Part shown: one piece after another, positions 34,695-43,503 of the stretch
How the letters are laid out: every line of letters begins with the position of its first letter
How positions within the stretch are numbered: the first letter of the stretch is position 1
From: Neorhizobium galegae
GTDB lineage: Bacteria > Pseudomonadota > Alphaproteobacteria > Rhizobiales > Rhizobiaceae
Reading direction: 5' to 3'
Length of the DNA stretch: 64,000 bases
Assembly (NCBI RefSeq): GCF_017877055.1
Contig: NZ_JAGIPG010000001.1
Span: 930,001-994,000, forward strand
Program-made: the position numbers and the translations under genes
The notes under the pieces: model-generated
What the model saw: only the letters and a program-made list of their open reading frames with translations
Databases searched by the model: none
What the model was told of the DNA's origin: nothing

Positions 34695-35312
34695 ATGAAA
34701 TACCTGTATCTTCTCGCGCTGTCGGCGCTGCTCGGCACGCCTGCCTTTCCAGAGAGCAAGCAGGCACCTGCTCCTTCGGGGACCTACGGGTCCGACCCTG
34801 CCCATTCGAGCGTTACCTGGAAAGTCGGTCATTTCGGGCTGTCGAACTACACGGCCCGGTTCACCAAGATGAGCGCCGAGCTCCTCTGGAATGCGGAGAA
34901 CCCGGCGGCTTCAAAGGTGTCGGCGAGTATCGATCCGACCTCGGTACGCACCGATTTCCCGTTTCCCCACGTGGAGGATTTCGACAAGAAGATCGGTAGC
35001 GACGTGAACTTTCTGGCGGCGCAGCCGATCAGCTTTGTATCCACCGAGGTCAAAGTGACGGCCGAGAACCAAGGGCAGGTGACCGGCAACCTCACCTTTC
35101 GCGGCCAGACCCGTCCCGCGACACTCGACGTGACGTTCAATGGCTCAATGGCCGAACACCCGATGGATAAGGTGCCAAAGCTCGGCTTCTCCGCTATTGC
35201 CAGGATCAAACGCAGTGAATGGGGCCTCAGCCTTCATGTGCCGGTGGTCAGCGACGAGGTGACGATCCTGATCGAGACTGAACTCGCACCGAGGAAGAAG
35301 GCGACGAACTGA
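34695..35312 (+). CDS. YceI-family periplasmic protein
   Basis: 205 aa. A signal peptide (LYLLALSALLGTPAFP) precedes the lipocalin-like YceI fold: SDPAHSSVTWKVGHFGLSNYTARF, DFDKKIGSDVNFLAAQPISF, LTFRGQTRPATLDV. The family binds polyisoprenoid-type lipids. A start at 34695 has better spacing to AAGAAGGG than the ATG at 34689. Its stop is 10 bp before the 54-bp repeat copy B. Confidence 0.88.
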   Translation: MKYLYLLALSALLGTPAFPESKQAPAPSGTYGSDPAHSSVTWKVGHFGLSNYTARFTKMSAELLWNAENPAASKVSASIDPTSVRTDFPFPHVEDFDKKIGSDVNFLAAQPISFVSTEVKVTAENQGQVTGNLTFRGQTRPATLDVTFNGSMAEHPMDKVPKLGFSAIARIKRSEWGLSLHVPVVSDEVTILIETELAPRKKATN

Positions 35313-35322
35313 GTGAAGGAAG

Positions 35323-35376
35323 GCTCGATGCCATCGGGTTCAAGCCGTACACGGGCGGTCGCATCGTTGTCGGTCA
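35323..35376 (+). repeat. 54-bp repeat, copy B (after yceI)
   Basis: It differs from copy A (30582-30635) at three positions. An open frame across it continues to about 35475 (HPEMLMPASILPKSQFPQIE...) with no start codon of its own, so it looks like the tail of a lost gene. Confidence 0.6.
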
Positions 35377-35637
35377 TCCGGAGATGCTCATGCCCGCTTC
35401 GATCCTCCCGAAATCGCAGTTCCCTCAGATTGAGTGCCGGTACCCATCGCCGGACTTCCACAGGGTTTTCGACTAGAACGAAGGGCGGTTCCAGCGCGGG
35501 AGTATCGGTTAGGCTTCAAGGGAGAATGGCAGCGAATTGTCGACGTAGAGGGGGCTCTCGCACTCGCGCATCAGCTCGACTCCGAGAGCCGAAATGAAGG
35601 CGACCCATCTTCTGGAGCCAAGGCACTCTCGCCCGGA

Positions 35638-36009
35638 ATGGAAAGGTATCCTTTCGCAGCGATCGGGATAGCGATGCACTGTTCCGGCGAGTTCCTCGTT
35701 GCTTCGTTTGTGAACGATGAACCTCCCGTCTACGGCCGATTGGAGGAATTTCGCGACCTTTTAGATCACTGTGGGGCTCGTAATATCCCGGAGAACTGCG
35801 TTGAATTGATTTGGGATTTGTCCGCCATCAACTTCGGGCTACTCCTCGATCTTAACGCTACGAATCCCTGGGGCCTATTCTACGATCGTGGATTTCGAAT
35901 CCGCGGTTTTGCAGATGACCTGAGTTTTCTTGCCGACTTCATCTCCACGCCTGAGTTTCGCAGATCACGCGAGGTACTCACGACAGAGGCCCCGGCGTTT
36001 CACTCATAG
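35638..36009 (+). CDS. Hypothetical protein, unrecognised
   Basis: 123 aa from ATG 35638, or 191 aa from a GTG at 35434. The part after 35638 (MERYPFAAIGIAMHCSGEF... LIWDLSAINFGLLLDLNATNPWGLFYDRGFRIRG) looks like a folded, aromatic-rich domain. The upstream part has lower protein character. Base composition is less GC-rich than neighbours. No domain family was recognised. It lies between a fragment of another gene and lldD, in a stretch with several broken genes, suggesting recent gain. Confidence 0.5.
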   Translation: MERYPFAAIGIAMHCSGEFLVASFVNDEPPVYGRLEEFRDLLDHCGARNIPENCVELIWDLSAINFGLLLDLNATNPWGLFYDRGFRIRGFADDLSFLADFISTPEFRRSREVLTTEAPAFHS

Positions 36010-36149
36010 AACAAGGCGGAGAGGTGTCGTCCTGGCTTCCGAGATAGTTGCTCCCCGATCGGGTTGAAGACCGTCTGTACGCGGGTGGAGCTCCAGAGCT
36101 GCTTCGTTCCAGGCTCTGGAAATCACGGGTTTTGAACTCAGTGACTCTT

Positions 36150-36174
36150 TTTAGGGGGCAATGTGCCCCCTAAA
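36150..36174. terminator. Perfect GGGGGC hairpin downstream of lldD
   Basis: TTTAGGGGGCA (36150-36160) pairs with TGCCCCCTAAA (36164-36174) around a 3-base loop. It lies 43 bp past the lldD stop (minus strand) and 141 bp past the plus-strand hypothetical gene. Runs of A or T flank it, so it may terminate transcription from either side. Confidence 0.55.
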
Positions 36175-36216
36175 GTTGGGAAAGGTGACTCGTCACCGCA
36201 GGCTTCTCAGTCATCA

Positions 36217-37362
36217 TCAGAACGGCATGTTGGCGAGGATATTGCGGTCGATCTGCTGGATATCGCGCTTGCCGCACAGCGCCATGGTGATGTCGAGTTC
36301 CTTGCGGATGATCTCGAGCGTCGTGGTGACGCCTTCCTTGCCCATGGCGCCAAGGCCGTAGAGGAAGGGCCGGCCGATATGGGTTCCCCGCGCGCCGAGC
36401 GCCACCGCCTTCAGCACGTCCTGGCCGGAGCGGATGCCGCCATCCACATGCACTTCGATCCGGTCACCGACCGCTTCGACGATCCTCGGCAGCATGCTGA
36501 TCGAGGAGGGAGCACCGTCGAGCTGGCGGCCGCCATGGTTGGAGACGATGATCGCGTCGGCGCCGGTGTCGGCGGCGGCGCGCGCATCCTCTTCGTCGAG
36601 TATGCCCTTGATGATCATCTTGCCGCCCCAGAGATCCTTGATCCAGCGGATGTCATCCCAGGAAAGCCGCGGATCGAACTGCTCGGCGGTCCACGCGCCG
36701 AGCGAGGAGAGGTCGGAAACATTGCTCGCATGGCCGACGATATTACCGAAACCGCGGTGCCTGGTCCCCAGCATTTCCAGGCACCATCTCGGGCGCGTCA
36801 CGAGCTGCAGGGCCGCATTGAGCGTCGGCTTCGGGGGGGCGGCGAGGCCGTTGCGCAGATCCTTGTGGCGCTGGCCGAGGACCTGCAGGTCGGCGGTGAC
36901 GACCAGCGCCGAGCATTTCGCCGCCTTGGCGCGGCCGATCAGTCGTTCGACGAAGCCGCGGTCCTTCATCACGTAGAGCTGAAACCAGAAAGGTTTGGTC
37001 GTCACCGAGGCGACGTCCTCGATCGAGCAGATGCTCATGGTCGACAGCGTGAAGGGCACGCCGAATTCTTCCGCTGCCTTGGCGGCCAGCATTTCGCCGT
37101 CGGCATGCTGCATGCCGGCCATGCCGGTCGGCGCCAGCGCCACGGGCATCGCCACCTTCTCGCCGACCATCGTGGTTTCGAGCGTCCGGTTGGTCATGTC
37201 GACCAGAACCCGCTGGCGCAGCTTGATCCTGGAATAGTCCTCCTCGTTCGCCCGATAGGTCCCTTCGGTCCAGGCGCCGCTGTCGGCATAGTCGAAGAAC
37301 ATCCTTGGCACCCGACGGCGGGCCAGGATTTTCAGGTCTGCGATGGTCAGCGGTTTGGACAT
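36217..37362 (-). CDS. lldD: FMN-dependent alpha-hydroxy acid dehydrogenase (L-lactate dehydrogenase)
   Basis: 381 aa TIM barrel. FMN/substrate motifs visible: APTGMAGMQHADGEMLAAKAA, WFQLYVMKDRG, and the catalytic His in VSNHGGRQLDGAPSS, with HVDGGIRSGQDVLKAVALGA as the phosphate site. Full length for LldD/glycolate oxidase. It oxidises L-lactate (or a related hydroxy acid) to the keto acid. It appears monocistronic. Confidence 0.9.
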   Translation of the reverse strand: MSKPLTIADLKILARRRVPRMFFDYADSGAWTEGTYRANEEDYSRIKLRQRVLVDMTNRTLETTMVGEKVAMPVALAPTGMAGMQHADGEMLAAKAAEEFGVPFTLSTMSICSIEDVASVTTKPFWFQLYVMKDRGFVERLIGRAKAAKCSALVVTADLQVLGQRHKDLRNGLAAPPKPTLNAALQLVTRPRWCLEMLGTRHRGFGNIVGHASNVSDLSSLGAWTAEQFDPRLSWDDIRWIKDLWGGKMIIKGILDEEDARAAADTGADAIIVSNHGGRQLDGAPSSISMLPRIVEAVGDRIEVHVDGGIRSGQDVLKAVALGARGTHIGRPFLYGLGAMGKEGVTTTLEIIRKELDITMALCGKRDIQQIDRNILANMPF

Positions 37363-37532
37363 CAGTGAGGTTTCTTTCGAAGGCGGGGATACAAGACGGG
37401 CAAGGAATTAGCACAGATTTTCGGCGCCGGTCATCGAAAATGATCAGGTTTTCAGCCGCACCGTTCATGCTTTCGTCGGGAGCGACCGGCGCAATATTGA
37501 GGGTTGCAGACCCGTGCTCGATACCGCAGGCT

Positions 37533-37733
37533 TCAGGCCGCTTGTTCGACGATTTTCGAGTGAGAGACACTCTCTTGGAGCAGCCTGATGGCATTGATCG
37601 CATCGGATTTCGTATCGAACGTTTCCGAATAAAGGATAATTTTGCCCTCTCCCGTCAAAAGGCGAAATGCAAAGCGGCCTGCCTTATTTTTGAAGACCTG
37701 AAAGACAAGCTGGTTTTCAAGCGGCCCTGCCAA
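37533..37733 (-). CDS. DUF1508 (YegP-like) small protein
   Basis: 66 aa. One YegP-type repeat (FQVFKNKAGRFAFRLLTGEGKIILYSETF, then KSDAINAIRLLQ). The family forms small beta-alpha domains and its function is unclear. Most members have two repeats; this one has one. Confidence 0.75.
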   Translation of the reverse strand: MAGPLENQLVFQVFKNKAGRFAFRLLTGEGKIILYSETFDTKSDAINAIRLLQESVSHSKIVEQAA

Positions 37734-37897
37734 AGCCTCTTGTTGCTCCTTTTCGAAAGCGGCCAGTGCTTCCGGACTGGGAGCCAGACGTCAATTGCAT
37801 CTTTGACCGCAGGATAGTCCCGTCGCCCTGATAAGCTCTCCGTAAATCTTATGAGGGTCCGGCGGGCAATGATCCTCATGGTTATGACGTGCTCATA

Positions 37898-39214
37898 TCA
37901 CTCACCCGCCAATCCACCCTTCATCGCCTTGCCTGCCACATAGGTCTCGACCACGGTGCGGTCGTCGCCCATGGTCTGTAGCAGGAACAGTTCTTCCAGC
38001 AGCGTCTTCACCGTTTCCATCCGCAGCCGCATGGCCGGTGTCGATGCCGCGTTCAGCACCACGAGGTCGGCGGCGGTGCCGGGTTCCAGCGTGCCGATTT
38101 CGTCCGCCATCGACAGTGCCTCGGCATTGCCTCTGGTCATCAGGTAGAAGCTTTCGAGCGGGTTCAGGCGCTCGCCGAGGAGCTGCTGGATCTTGTAGGC
38201 CTCGTCCATGGTGCGCAGCATCGAATAGCTGGAGCCGCCGCCGATATCGGTGGCGACTGCCACCCGCACCGGTTTTTCTCGCCGCATCAGCGATTTCATC
38301 GGGAACAGGCCGGAGCCCAGGAAGAGGTTGGAGGTCGGGCAGTGGACGGCGACGGCGCCCGCTTCCGAAAGCGCATCCGCCTCGCGCTCCGAAAGATGGA
38401 TCGCATGGCCGAGCAGCGTCTTTTTTCCGAGCAGTCCGTAATGGGCGTAGATGTCCGTATAGTCCGTCGCCTCCGGATAGAGCTCCATGGTGTAGCGGAT
38501 CTCGTCGTGGTTCTCGGAGAGATGCGTCTGGATATGCAGGTCGGGAAACTCCTGCGCCAGCGCCTGGGCCGCCTTCATCTGTCCGGGCGTCGAGGTGATC
38601 GCGAAGCGCGGTGTGATGGCGACATGGTTGCGGCCTCTGCCGTGCCAGTCGGCGATCACGGCGCGCGTCTCGTCATAACTCATTTCGGGCGTATCGAGCA
38701 GGCCCTGCGGCGCGTTGCGGTCCATCATCACCTTGCCGCCGACCATGCACATGCCGCGCGTCAGGGCTTCGGCAAAGAAGGCGTCGGCCGAGGTCTTGTG
38801 CACGGAGCAGTAGGCGGCCGCGGTCGTGGTGCCGTGGCGCAGCAGCTCGTCGTAGAAATGCGTGGCGATGCGGGCGGCGTGCTCGCTTTCGACGAACCGG
38901 CATTCCTCAGGAAAGGTATAGGTGTTCAGCCATTCGAGCAGATCGGCGGCATAGGAGGCGATCACCTGCATCTGCGGGAAATGCAGGTGCATGTCGATGA
39001 AGCCGGGCAGGATCAGATGCGGCCGGTGGTCGACTTCCTCGACGCCCTCGGGCGCGATCGCCTTGACCGTTCCATAGCTGCCGGCAACCGAAATCCTGTC
39101 CCCGACGATCAGCAGCGCGCCGTCGCTCTCATAGGCGTAGCTATCCGTGTCGGTCAGCGAGTGCGGAGCGCGCTTGAAGGAGAGTAGCCGTCCGCGGATC
39201 AGCTTCTGGGTCAT
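37898..39214 (-). CDS. guaD: Guanine deaminase
   Basis: 438 aa amidohydrolase. Zinc ligands in GFIDMHLHFPQMQ (HxH), THLSENHDEI and GHAIHLSEREAD, with the Asp in VAVATDIGGGSS. The HFPQ motif is specific for guanine deaminase. It converts guanine to xanthine, the substrate of the Xdh enzyme encoded nearby. The start at 39214 overlaps puuD by 4 bases. A longer start at 39238 lies inside puuD. Confidence 0.93.
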   Translation of the reverse strand: MTQKLIRGRLLSFKRAPHSLTDTDSYAYESDGALLIVGDRISVAGSYGTVKAIAPEGVEEVDHRPHLILPGFIDMHLHFPQMQVIASYAADLLEWLNTYTFPEECRFVESEHAARIATHFYDELLRHGTTTAAAYCSVHKTSADAFFAEALTRGMCMVGGKVMMDRNAPQGLLDTPEMSYDETRAVIADWHGRGRNHVAITPRFAITSTPGQMKAAQALAQEFPDLHIQTHLSENHDEIRYTMELYPEATDYTDIYAHYGLLGKKTLLGHAIHLSEREADALSEAGAVAVHCPTSNLFLGSGLFPMKSLMRREKPVRVAVATDIGGGSSYSMLRTMDEAYKIQQLLGERLNPLESFYLMTRGNAEALSMADEIGTLEPGTAADLVVLNAASTPAMRLRMETVKTLLEELFLLQTMGDDRTVVETYVAGKAMKGGLAGE

Positions 39215-40437
39215 TGGGATATCGCGCTTTCGTACCATGCCGCCAGCAGCTTGCGCTCTTCCGGGGAGATGGCTGTGACATTACCCGGCGGCATGGCATG
39301 GCTGCGGCCGGCCTGGATATAGATTTCCCGCGCATGCGCGGCGATTTCGGCGTCCGTCTCCAGTTTGACGGATTTCGGGGTAAAATTGACACCCTCGTAA
39401 ACGGGTTCAGCCGCATGACACATGGAACAGCGCGCCTGCACGACGTCCTTCGCTGCGCCGAAATGGCTGTTGGCGGCGAATTTCTGGGCGATGGGGGTCA
39501 TCGAGGTCTCCGTCTCGCCGGTCAGTACTTTCGGCACGGTCGAGAGCCACATGATGACGATGAACAGCAGCACCGTTACCAGCCAGGTCCAGGTGGGTCG
39601 GCCCTTGCGGGCATGGGTGGTGTTGAACCAGTGTCTGATCGTCACGCCCATCAGGAAGACGAGTGCGGCGATCACCCAGTTGAAAGCGGTCGCAAACGCC
39701 AGCGGATAGTGGTTCGACAGCATGAAGAAGATGACGGGCAGCGTCAGGTAGTTGTTGTGGAGCGAACGCTGCTTGGCGACCATGCCGTATTTCGGATCCG
39801 GCGTGCGCCCGGCGATCAGGTCCGCCACCACGATCTTCTGGTTGGGAATGATGATGAAGAAGACGTTGGCCGACATGATCGTCGCGGTAAAGGCGCCCAG
39901 ATGCAGGAAGGCGGCGCGTCCGGAAAACACCTGCGTATAACCCCAGGCCATGGCGATCAGCACCAGGAAGAGCAGCGCCATCAGGCCCCAGGTGTTCTTG
40001 CCCAGCGGCGATTTGCAGAGCAGGTCGTAGATGATCCAGCCGATCGACAGCGAGGCGAGCGACAGGCCGATCGCCTGCCAGGGGGCGAGATCCATCACCG
40101 TCCGGTCGATCAGGAACAAGTCGGCGCCGCCGTAATAGACGATGCACAGCATCAGGAAGCCGGAAATCCAGGAGAAATAGCTCTCGTACTTGAACCAGGT
40201 CAGGTGTTGCGGCATTTCGGCCGGTGCCACGAGGTATTTCTGCACGTGGTAAAAGCCGCCGCCATGCACCTGCCATTCCTCGCCGTAAACACCGGCAGGC
40301 AGGTTGGGGCGCTTGGTCAGCCCGAGGTCCAGCGCGATGAAATAGAAGGACGAGCCAATCCAGGCGATCCCGGTAATGACATGGAACCAGCGAGCGGCGA
40401 AACTCAGCCACTCCCAGGCGACGGCATATTCGTACAT
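39211..40437 (-). CDS. puuD: Urate hydroxylase PuuD (membrane, cytochrome c domain)
   Basis: 408 aa. Multiple hydrophobic helices (WFHVITGIAWIGSSFYFIALD at the start) are followed by a C-terminal cytochrome c domain with CSMCH (about residue 340) and a Met-ligand candidate in SHAMPPGNV. PuuD is the bacterial membrane-bound enzyme that replaces uricase. It is coupled to guaD and lies in the same cluster as xdhABC, giving a guanine-to-xanthine-to-urate-to-5-hydroxyisourate route. Confidence 0.93.
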   Translation of the reverse strand: MYEYAVAWEWLSFAARWFHVITGIAWIGSSFYFIALDLGLTKRPNLPAGVYGEEWQVHGGGFYHVQKYLVAPAEMPQHLTWFKYESYFSWISGFLMLCIVYYGGADLFLIDRTVMDLAPWQAIGLSLASLSIGWIIYDLLCKSPLGKNTWGLMALLFLVLIAMAWGYTQVFSGRAAFLHLGAFTATIMSANVFFIIIPNQKIVVADLIAGRTPDPKYGMVAKQRSLHNNYLTLPVIFFMLSNHYPLAFATAFNWVIAALVFLMGVTIRHWFNTTHARKGRPTWTWLVTVLLFIVIMWLSTVPKVLTGETETSMTPIAQKFAANSHFGAAKDVVQARCSMCHAAEPVYEGVNFTPKSVKLETDAEIAAHAREIYIQAGRSHAMPPGNVTAISPEERKLLAAWYESAISQ

Positions 40438-40737
40438 TCGGTCTTCCCCTTTTTGCCCCCCGACTCGTCACTTTGGGGAAAAAAACCGGCCAAGGGAAGA
40501 GGGGGCCCCGGAACACTTTTTGCTCGGTAAGGGAACCGGGATCGTTGACTTGGAGTTCCCTCGCGATCCTCTGGATTGCAAATAGTAGGAGGCGCTTACT
40601 TGTGCATCGCAATAAATGAGGGTTAGTCCGCTCATGCGACTCACGTAGTGTGACAGTTGTAAGTCAGCCGGCGAAAGCCTGGTAATGCGTGCGGTTCGAG
40701 CCGGTGGTGGGGGCATTCATCAACGGAGACTAAGCTC
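40438..40737. other. Gap between puuD and the small secreted protein gene
   Basis: 300 bp holding the divergent promoters of puuD (minus) and the secreted protein (plus). No gene or strong dyad was recognised. Confidence 0.5.
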
Positions 40738-41097
40738 ATGCGTGGTATTCTGACAGGTGTGATGATTGCATACGCGTCCTTTGTCCAGGTCGGTTCGGCC
40801 GGTGCCCACGAGGCGCACAGTGCAACCGGGGTGACCTGGAAATATGACGGTTTCTGCTGCAACGGCGACAACCATACCGGCGACTGTCAGATGATCTCGA
40901 CCAGGAACGTCAAGATCATCGACGGCGGCTACGAGATCATCTTAGGGCCGGGTGACCACCGGCTGATCACTCGCCCGCACGATTTCAAACTGCCGCAGAG
41001 CCAGGCGAGGCGGAGCCAGGATGAGGAATACCACCTCTGCCTCTATCCGACGGAAGATACGCTGCGCTGTTTCTACGCGCCGGACATGAGCTATTAG
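40738..41097 (+). CDS. Small secreted hypothetical protein
   Basis: 119 aa. An N-terminal signal (ILTGVMIAYASFVQVGSAGA, cleavage near AGA-HEA), then a Cys-rich core (DGFCCNGDNHTGDCQMI; LCLYPTEDTLRCFYAP) suited to disulfides in the periplasm. ATG preceded by CGGAGACTAAGC. No domain family recognised. Confidence 0.7.
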   Translation: MRGILTGVMIAYASFVQVGSAGAHEAHSATGVTWKYDGFCCNGDNHTGDCQMISTRNVKIIDGGYEIILGPGDHRLITRPHDFKLPQSQARRSQDEEYHLCLYPTEDTLRCFYAPDMSY

Positions 41098-41172
41098 GCT
41101 CGGCAAAGCAGCCAGATGCGGAATGTTCAGGCGGTTTTCCGTCCAGCAAAGCGGCGGATAGAAAACTGACTG

Positions 41173-42069
41173 CTAGTCCCGGAACGTCGGCATGGTTTTC
41201 CGCATGAAATCGCGGAAGGCACGGATTTTCTTGGAATTCCGGCGCGCCTCCGGATAGACGAGCCAATAGTCGCTTCCGTCATAGCCGAGAATGTCGAAAG
41301 GCTGGACCAGCCGCCCCAGCGCGACGTCGTCCGTATAAAATTCCGGCTGCAGGATTCCCACCCCCTGGCCGGCGATCGCAGCGGCCGCCTCGAAGGCTTG
41401 CGCACCCATCCTGCTCACCGGGCGGCCGGTGAGGTCGGCATCGGGCAGGCCGGCTGCGGCAAACCAGAACGGCCACCATGGATCGCCGGCGTCGATGATC
41501 CTGAGCTTCAGGATATCGTCCGGCGTCTTCACCCCACCGATCGTGGCGGCCAGATCCGGGCTCAGCATCGGCGTGAAATGATTGCGCATCAGAAAATGCC
41601 GGCGCAGGCCCGGCCATTCGCCTTTGCCGCTGCGGATCGCGATATCGGCCTCTGCGCGCGAAAAATCGATCATCTCCTGCGACGTCTCAAGCCGCACTGC
41701 AATGCCCGGATTTTCGAGCTGGAAGGTGCCGAGATGGCGCGCCAGCCAGCGCGCGGCGAAAGTCGCCGTCGAATGGATGATCAGCGTGCCCTCCGATGCG
41801 TCGTGCATGGTGGAGAGCGCATCGTCCATGATCGCGAAAGCCTCGGTAATTTTTGGCGCCAGCCGCTCACCGGCCTCGGTCAGCGAAACCTGGCGCGGCC
41901 GGCGCAGGAAAAGCTGTTCGCCGATCATGTCCTCCAGCAGCTTGATCTGGTAGCTGACCGCGGTCTGGGTGAGCCCGAGTTCCTTGCCGGCCTTGGTGAA
42001 ACTCATCAGCCGGGCGGCGCATTCGAACACCCGAAGCGCATTCAGCGGGAACTGTTTCGACATCTTCAT
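41173..42069 (-). CDS. LysR-family regulator, GcvA-like (cassette 1)
   Basis: 298 aa. N-terminal HTH (FPLNALRVFECAARLMSFTKAGKELGLTQTAVSYQIKLLE) and a LysR effector domain (LRLETSQEMIDFSR-type; FWFAAAG). A start at 42069 is chosen by comparison with the paralogue at 42464-43393, which shares the sequence just upstream (ATCAAGAGAACTTATC). A 7-bp dyad, CGGTAAT-N8-ATTACCG, begins 27 bp upstream and looks like its own operator. It sits between puuD and xdhC, so regulation of purine catabolism is likely. Confidence 0.88.
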   Translation of the reverse strand: MKMSKQFPLNALRVFECAARLMSFTKAGKELGLTQTAVSYQIKLLEDMIGEQLFLRRPRQVSLTEAGERLAPKITEAFAIMDDALSTMHDASEGTLIIHSTATFAARWLARHLGTFQLENPGIAVRLETSQEMIDFSRAEADIAIRSGKGEWPGLRRHFLMRNHFTPMLSPDLAATIGGVKTPDDILKLRIIDAGDPWWPFWFAAAGLPDADLTGRPVSRMGAQAFEAAAAIAGQGVGILQPEFYTDDVALGRLVQPFDILGYDGSDYWLVYPEARRNSKKIRAFRDFMRKTMPTFRD

Positions 42070-42095
42070 GGATAAGTTCTCTTGATCCATACAGA

Positions 42096-42117
42096 CGGTA
42101 ATTCGATTGGATTACCG
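42096..42117. promoter_or_regulatory. LysR-type operator dyad, cassette 1
   Basis: CGGTAAT (42096-42102) and ATTACCG (42111-42117), 8-base spacer, between the divergent LysR and DUF1127-like genes. It fits the T-N11-A LysR box. A related sequence lies at the same distance before the second LysR gene. Confidence 0.55.
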
Positions 42118-42185
42118 TGACTTCGCGGCGCAATCTACCTCCACAATCATCAAATGAAAACGGGGTATCCCGTTGGAGGCAAGAG

Positions 42186-42413
42186 ATGTTTTCGATCCTC
42201 AACCGGCCATTCGAGCAGTTCATGCCGAAGCTCGGCATAGCCAATGCCATCCGCCGCCGGCTGGCGGTCCGCCGCAACAGTCTTGATCTGGAAGAGATGC
42301 CGCAATCCTGGCAACGCGACCTCGGCCTGCTCGATGGCCGCGACAAGCGCGGGCCGCAGGACGAGGGCGCGTTCCGTGCAGCAAGGCTTCTCTATTCGCA
42401 GCGGAACCTTTGA
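42186..42413 (+). CDS. Small DUF1127-like protein (cassette 1)
   Basis: 75 aa, divergent from the LysR gene by 116 bp. Basic helix (IANAIRRRLAVRRNSLDL) followed by MPQSWQRDLGLLDGRD, which matches the DUF1127 end (...D..L.DIGL). Such proteins are small RNA- or phosphate-stress-linked proteins in rhizobia. A ribosome site (GGAGGCAAGAG) supports this start. Confidence 0.7.
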   Translation: MFSILNRPFEQFMPKLGIANAIRRRLAVRRNSLDLEEMPQSWQRDLGLLDGRDKRGPQDEGAFRAARLLYSQRNL

Positions 42414-42463
42414 AGTGCGCAGCGGCCCCGGGCAGCTTGCTCGACGATCAGCTTGCCCGGCCT

Positions 42464-43393
42464 TTAAGCGACCGCCCCGGTCAGGTTTTTGCCTATGGTC
42501 GCGAGGTCATGGGCAAGGGCCGACTGGATCCATGCCGTGAACGCCTTGATCTTGGCGGTGTTTCGCCGTGCCGGCTGGTAACCGAGCCAGTAGGCCTGGC
42601 CGTCGCCGAGGCAGAGGTCGAAGGGCTGGACGAGCCGCCCCGATGCCAGGTCGTCCCGAAAGAAAAACGGGCTCAGCATCGCGACGCCGTCGCCGGCAAT
42701 CGCGGCCTTGGCTTCAAGGTCGAGCGCGCCAAGTGCGTTGAGACCCGTATGCCGGATCGTGCTGGGGTCGATGCCGGCGGCGTCGAACCATTCGCGCCAC
42801 CAACCCCTCGTATTGGAAATCCAGGGCAGCTTCAGAAGGTCCGTCAGCTGCCTGATGCCGCCGACGGTTTCGGCGAGATGCGGCGCCAGCATCGGCGAAT
42901 AGTCCAGTCGCAGAAGCGGATGGCAGACCAGCCCCTCCAGCGGTTCCGCGCCGATGTGGATGGTGATGTCGGGCCATGTGCGCTGCTGTCCGCCGAGGTC
43001 CATCTGGCGCAACAGGCGCACCGCGATCTGCGGATATTCGGCCTGGAAGGCCCCGAGGCGCGGCGAGAGCCATTGGGCCGCGAAAGTGGGCGGCGAGTGG
43101 ATTTCCAGCGTTTCCTCGACACCGTGCCGCGTCGATTGCACCGCTTCGGTCAGCAGGGTGAAAGCCTCCGCCACCTTGGGGAGCAGTTTTTCGCCGGTTT
43201 CGGTGAGTTTCAGCGCCCGTGGGCGGCGAAGGAAAACGGTCTCGCCGAGAAATTCCTCCAAGAGCTTGATCTGGTAGGTCACCGCCGTCTGGGTCATGCC
43301 GAGCTCTTCCGCGGCGCGGGTAAAATTTTCCAGGCGTGCGACGGCCTCGAAGACCCGAAGTGCATTCAGCGGAAACCGGCGTGATAATTTCAT
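42464..43393 (-). CDS. LysR-family regulator, GcvA-like (cassette 2)
   Basis: 309 aa. HTH region FPLNALRVFEAVARLENFTRAAEELGMTQTAVTYQIKLLEEFLG is closely similar to that of cassette 1, followed by the LysR substrate-binding domain. Start at 43393 aligned with the paralogue. Lies directly downstream of xdhC. Duplication with the neighbouring small gene is evident. Either could respond to a purine or allantoin-type effector. Confidence 0.88.
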   Translation of the reverse strand: MKLSRRFPLNALRVFEAVARLENFTRAAEELGMTQTAVTYQIKLLEEFLGETVFLRRPRALKLTETGEKLLPKVAEAFTLLTEAVQSTRHGVEETLEIHSPPTFAAQWLSPRLGAFQAEYPQIAVRLLRQMDLGGQQRTWPDITIHIGAEPLEGLVCHPLLRLDYSPMLAPHLAETVGGIRQLTDLLKLPWISNTRGWWREWFDAAGIDPSTIRHTGLNALGALDLEAKAAIAGDGVAMLSPFFFRDDLASGRLVQPFDLCLGDGQAYWLGYQPARRNTAKIKAFTAWIQSALAHDLATIGKNLTGAVA

Positions 43394-43419
43394 CGATAAG
43401 TTCTCTTGATGGCGACCGA

Positions 43420-43441
43420 CTGTATTTGAATTGGAATTTCC
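43420..43441. promoter_or_regulatory. LysR operator-like sequence, cassette 2
   Basis: CTGTATTTGAATTGGAATTTCC aligns to the cassette 1 operator at 14 of 22 positions and lies the same 27 bp from its LysR start codon. The dyad is degenerate, so the strength of binding may differ. Confidence 0.4.
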
Positions 43442-43503
43442 CGGCAATCGGCCTCATTCATGGTCGCAACCAATCAAGCCCTTCTTGTCGATGTGGAGCA
43501 ACC

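Noticed and set aside
36163..37368. Plus-strand open frame of 401 codons opposite lldD
   Set aside because: Mirror frame of lldD with no homology-like motifs.
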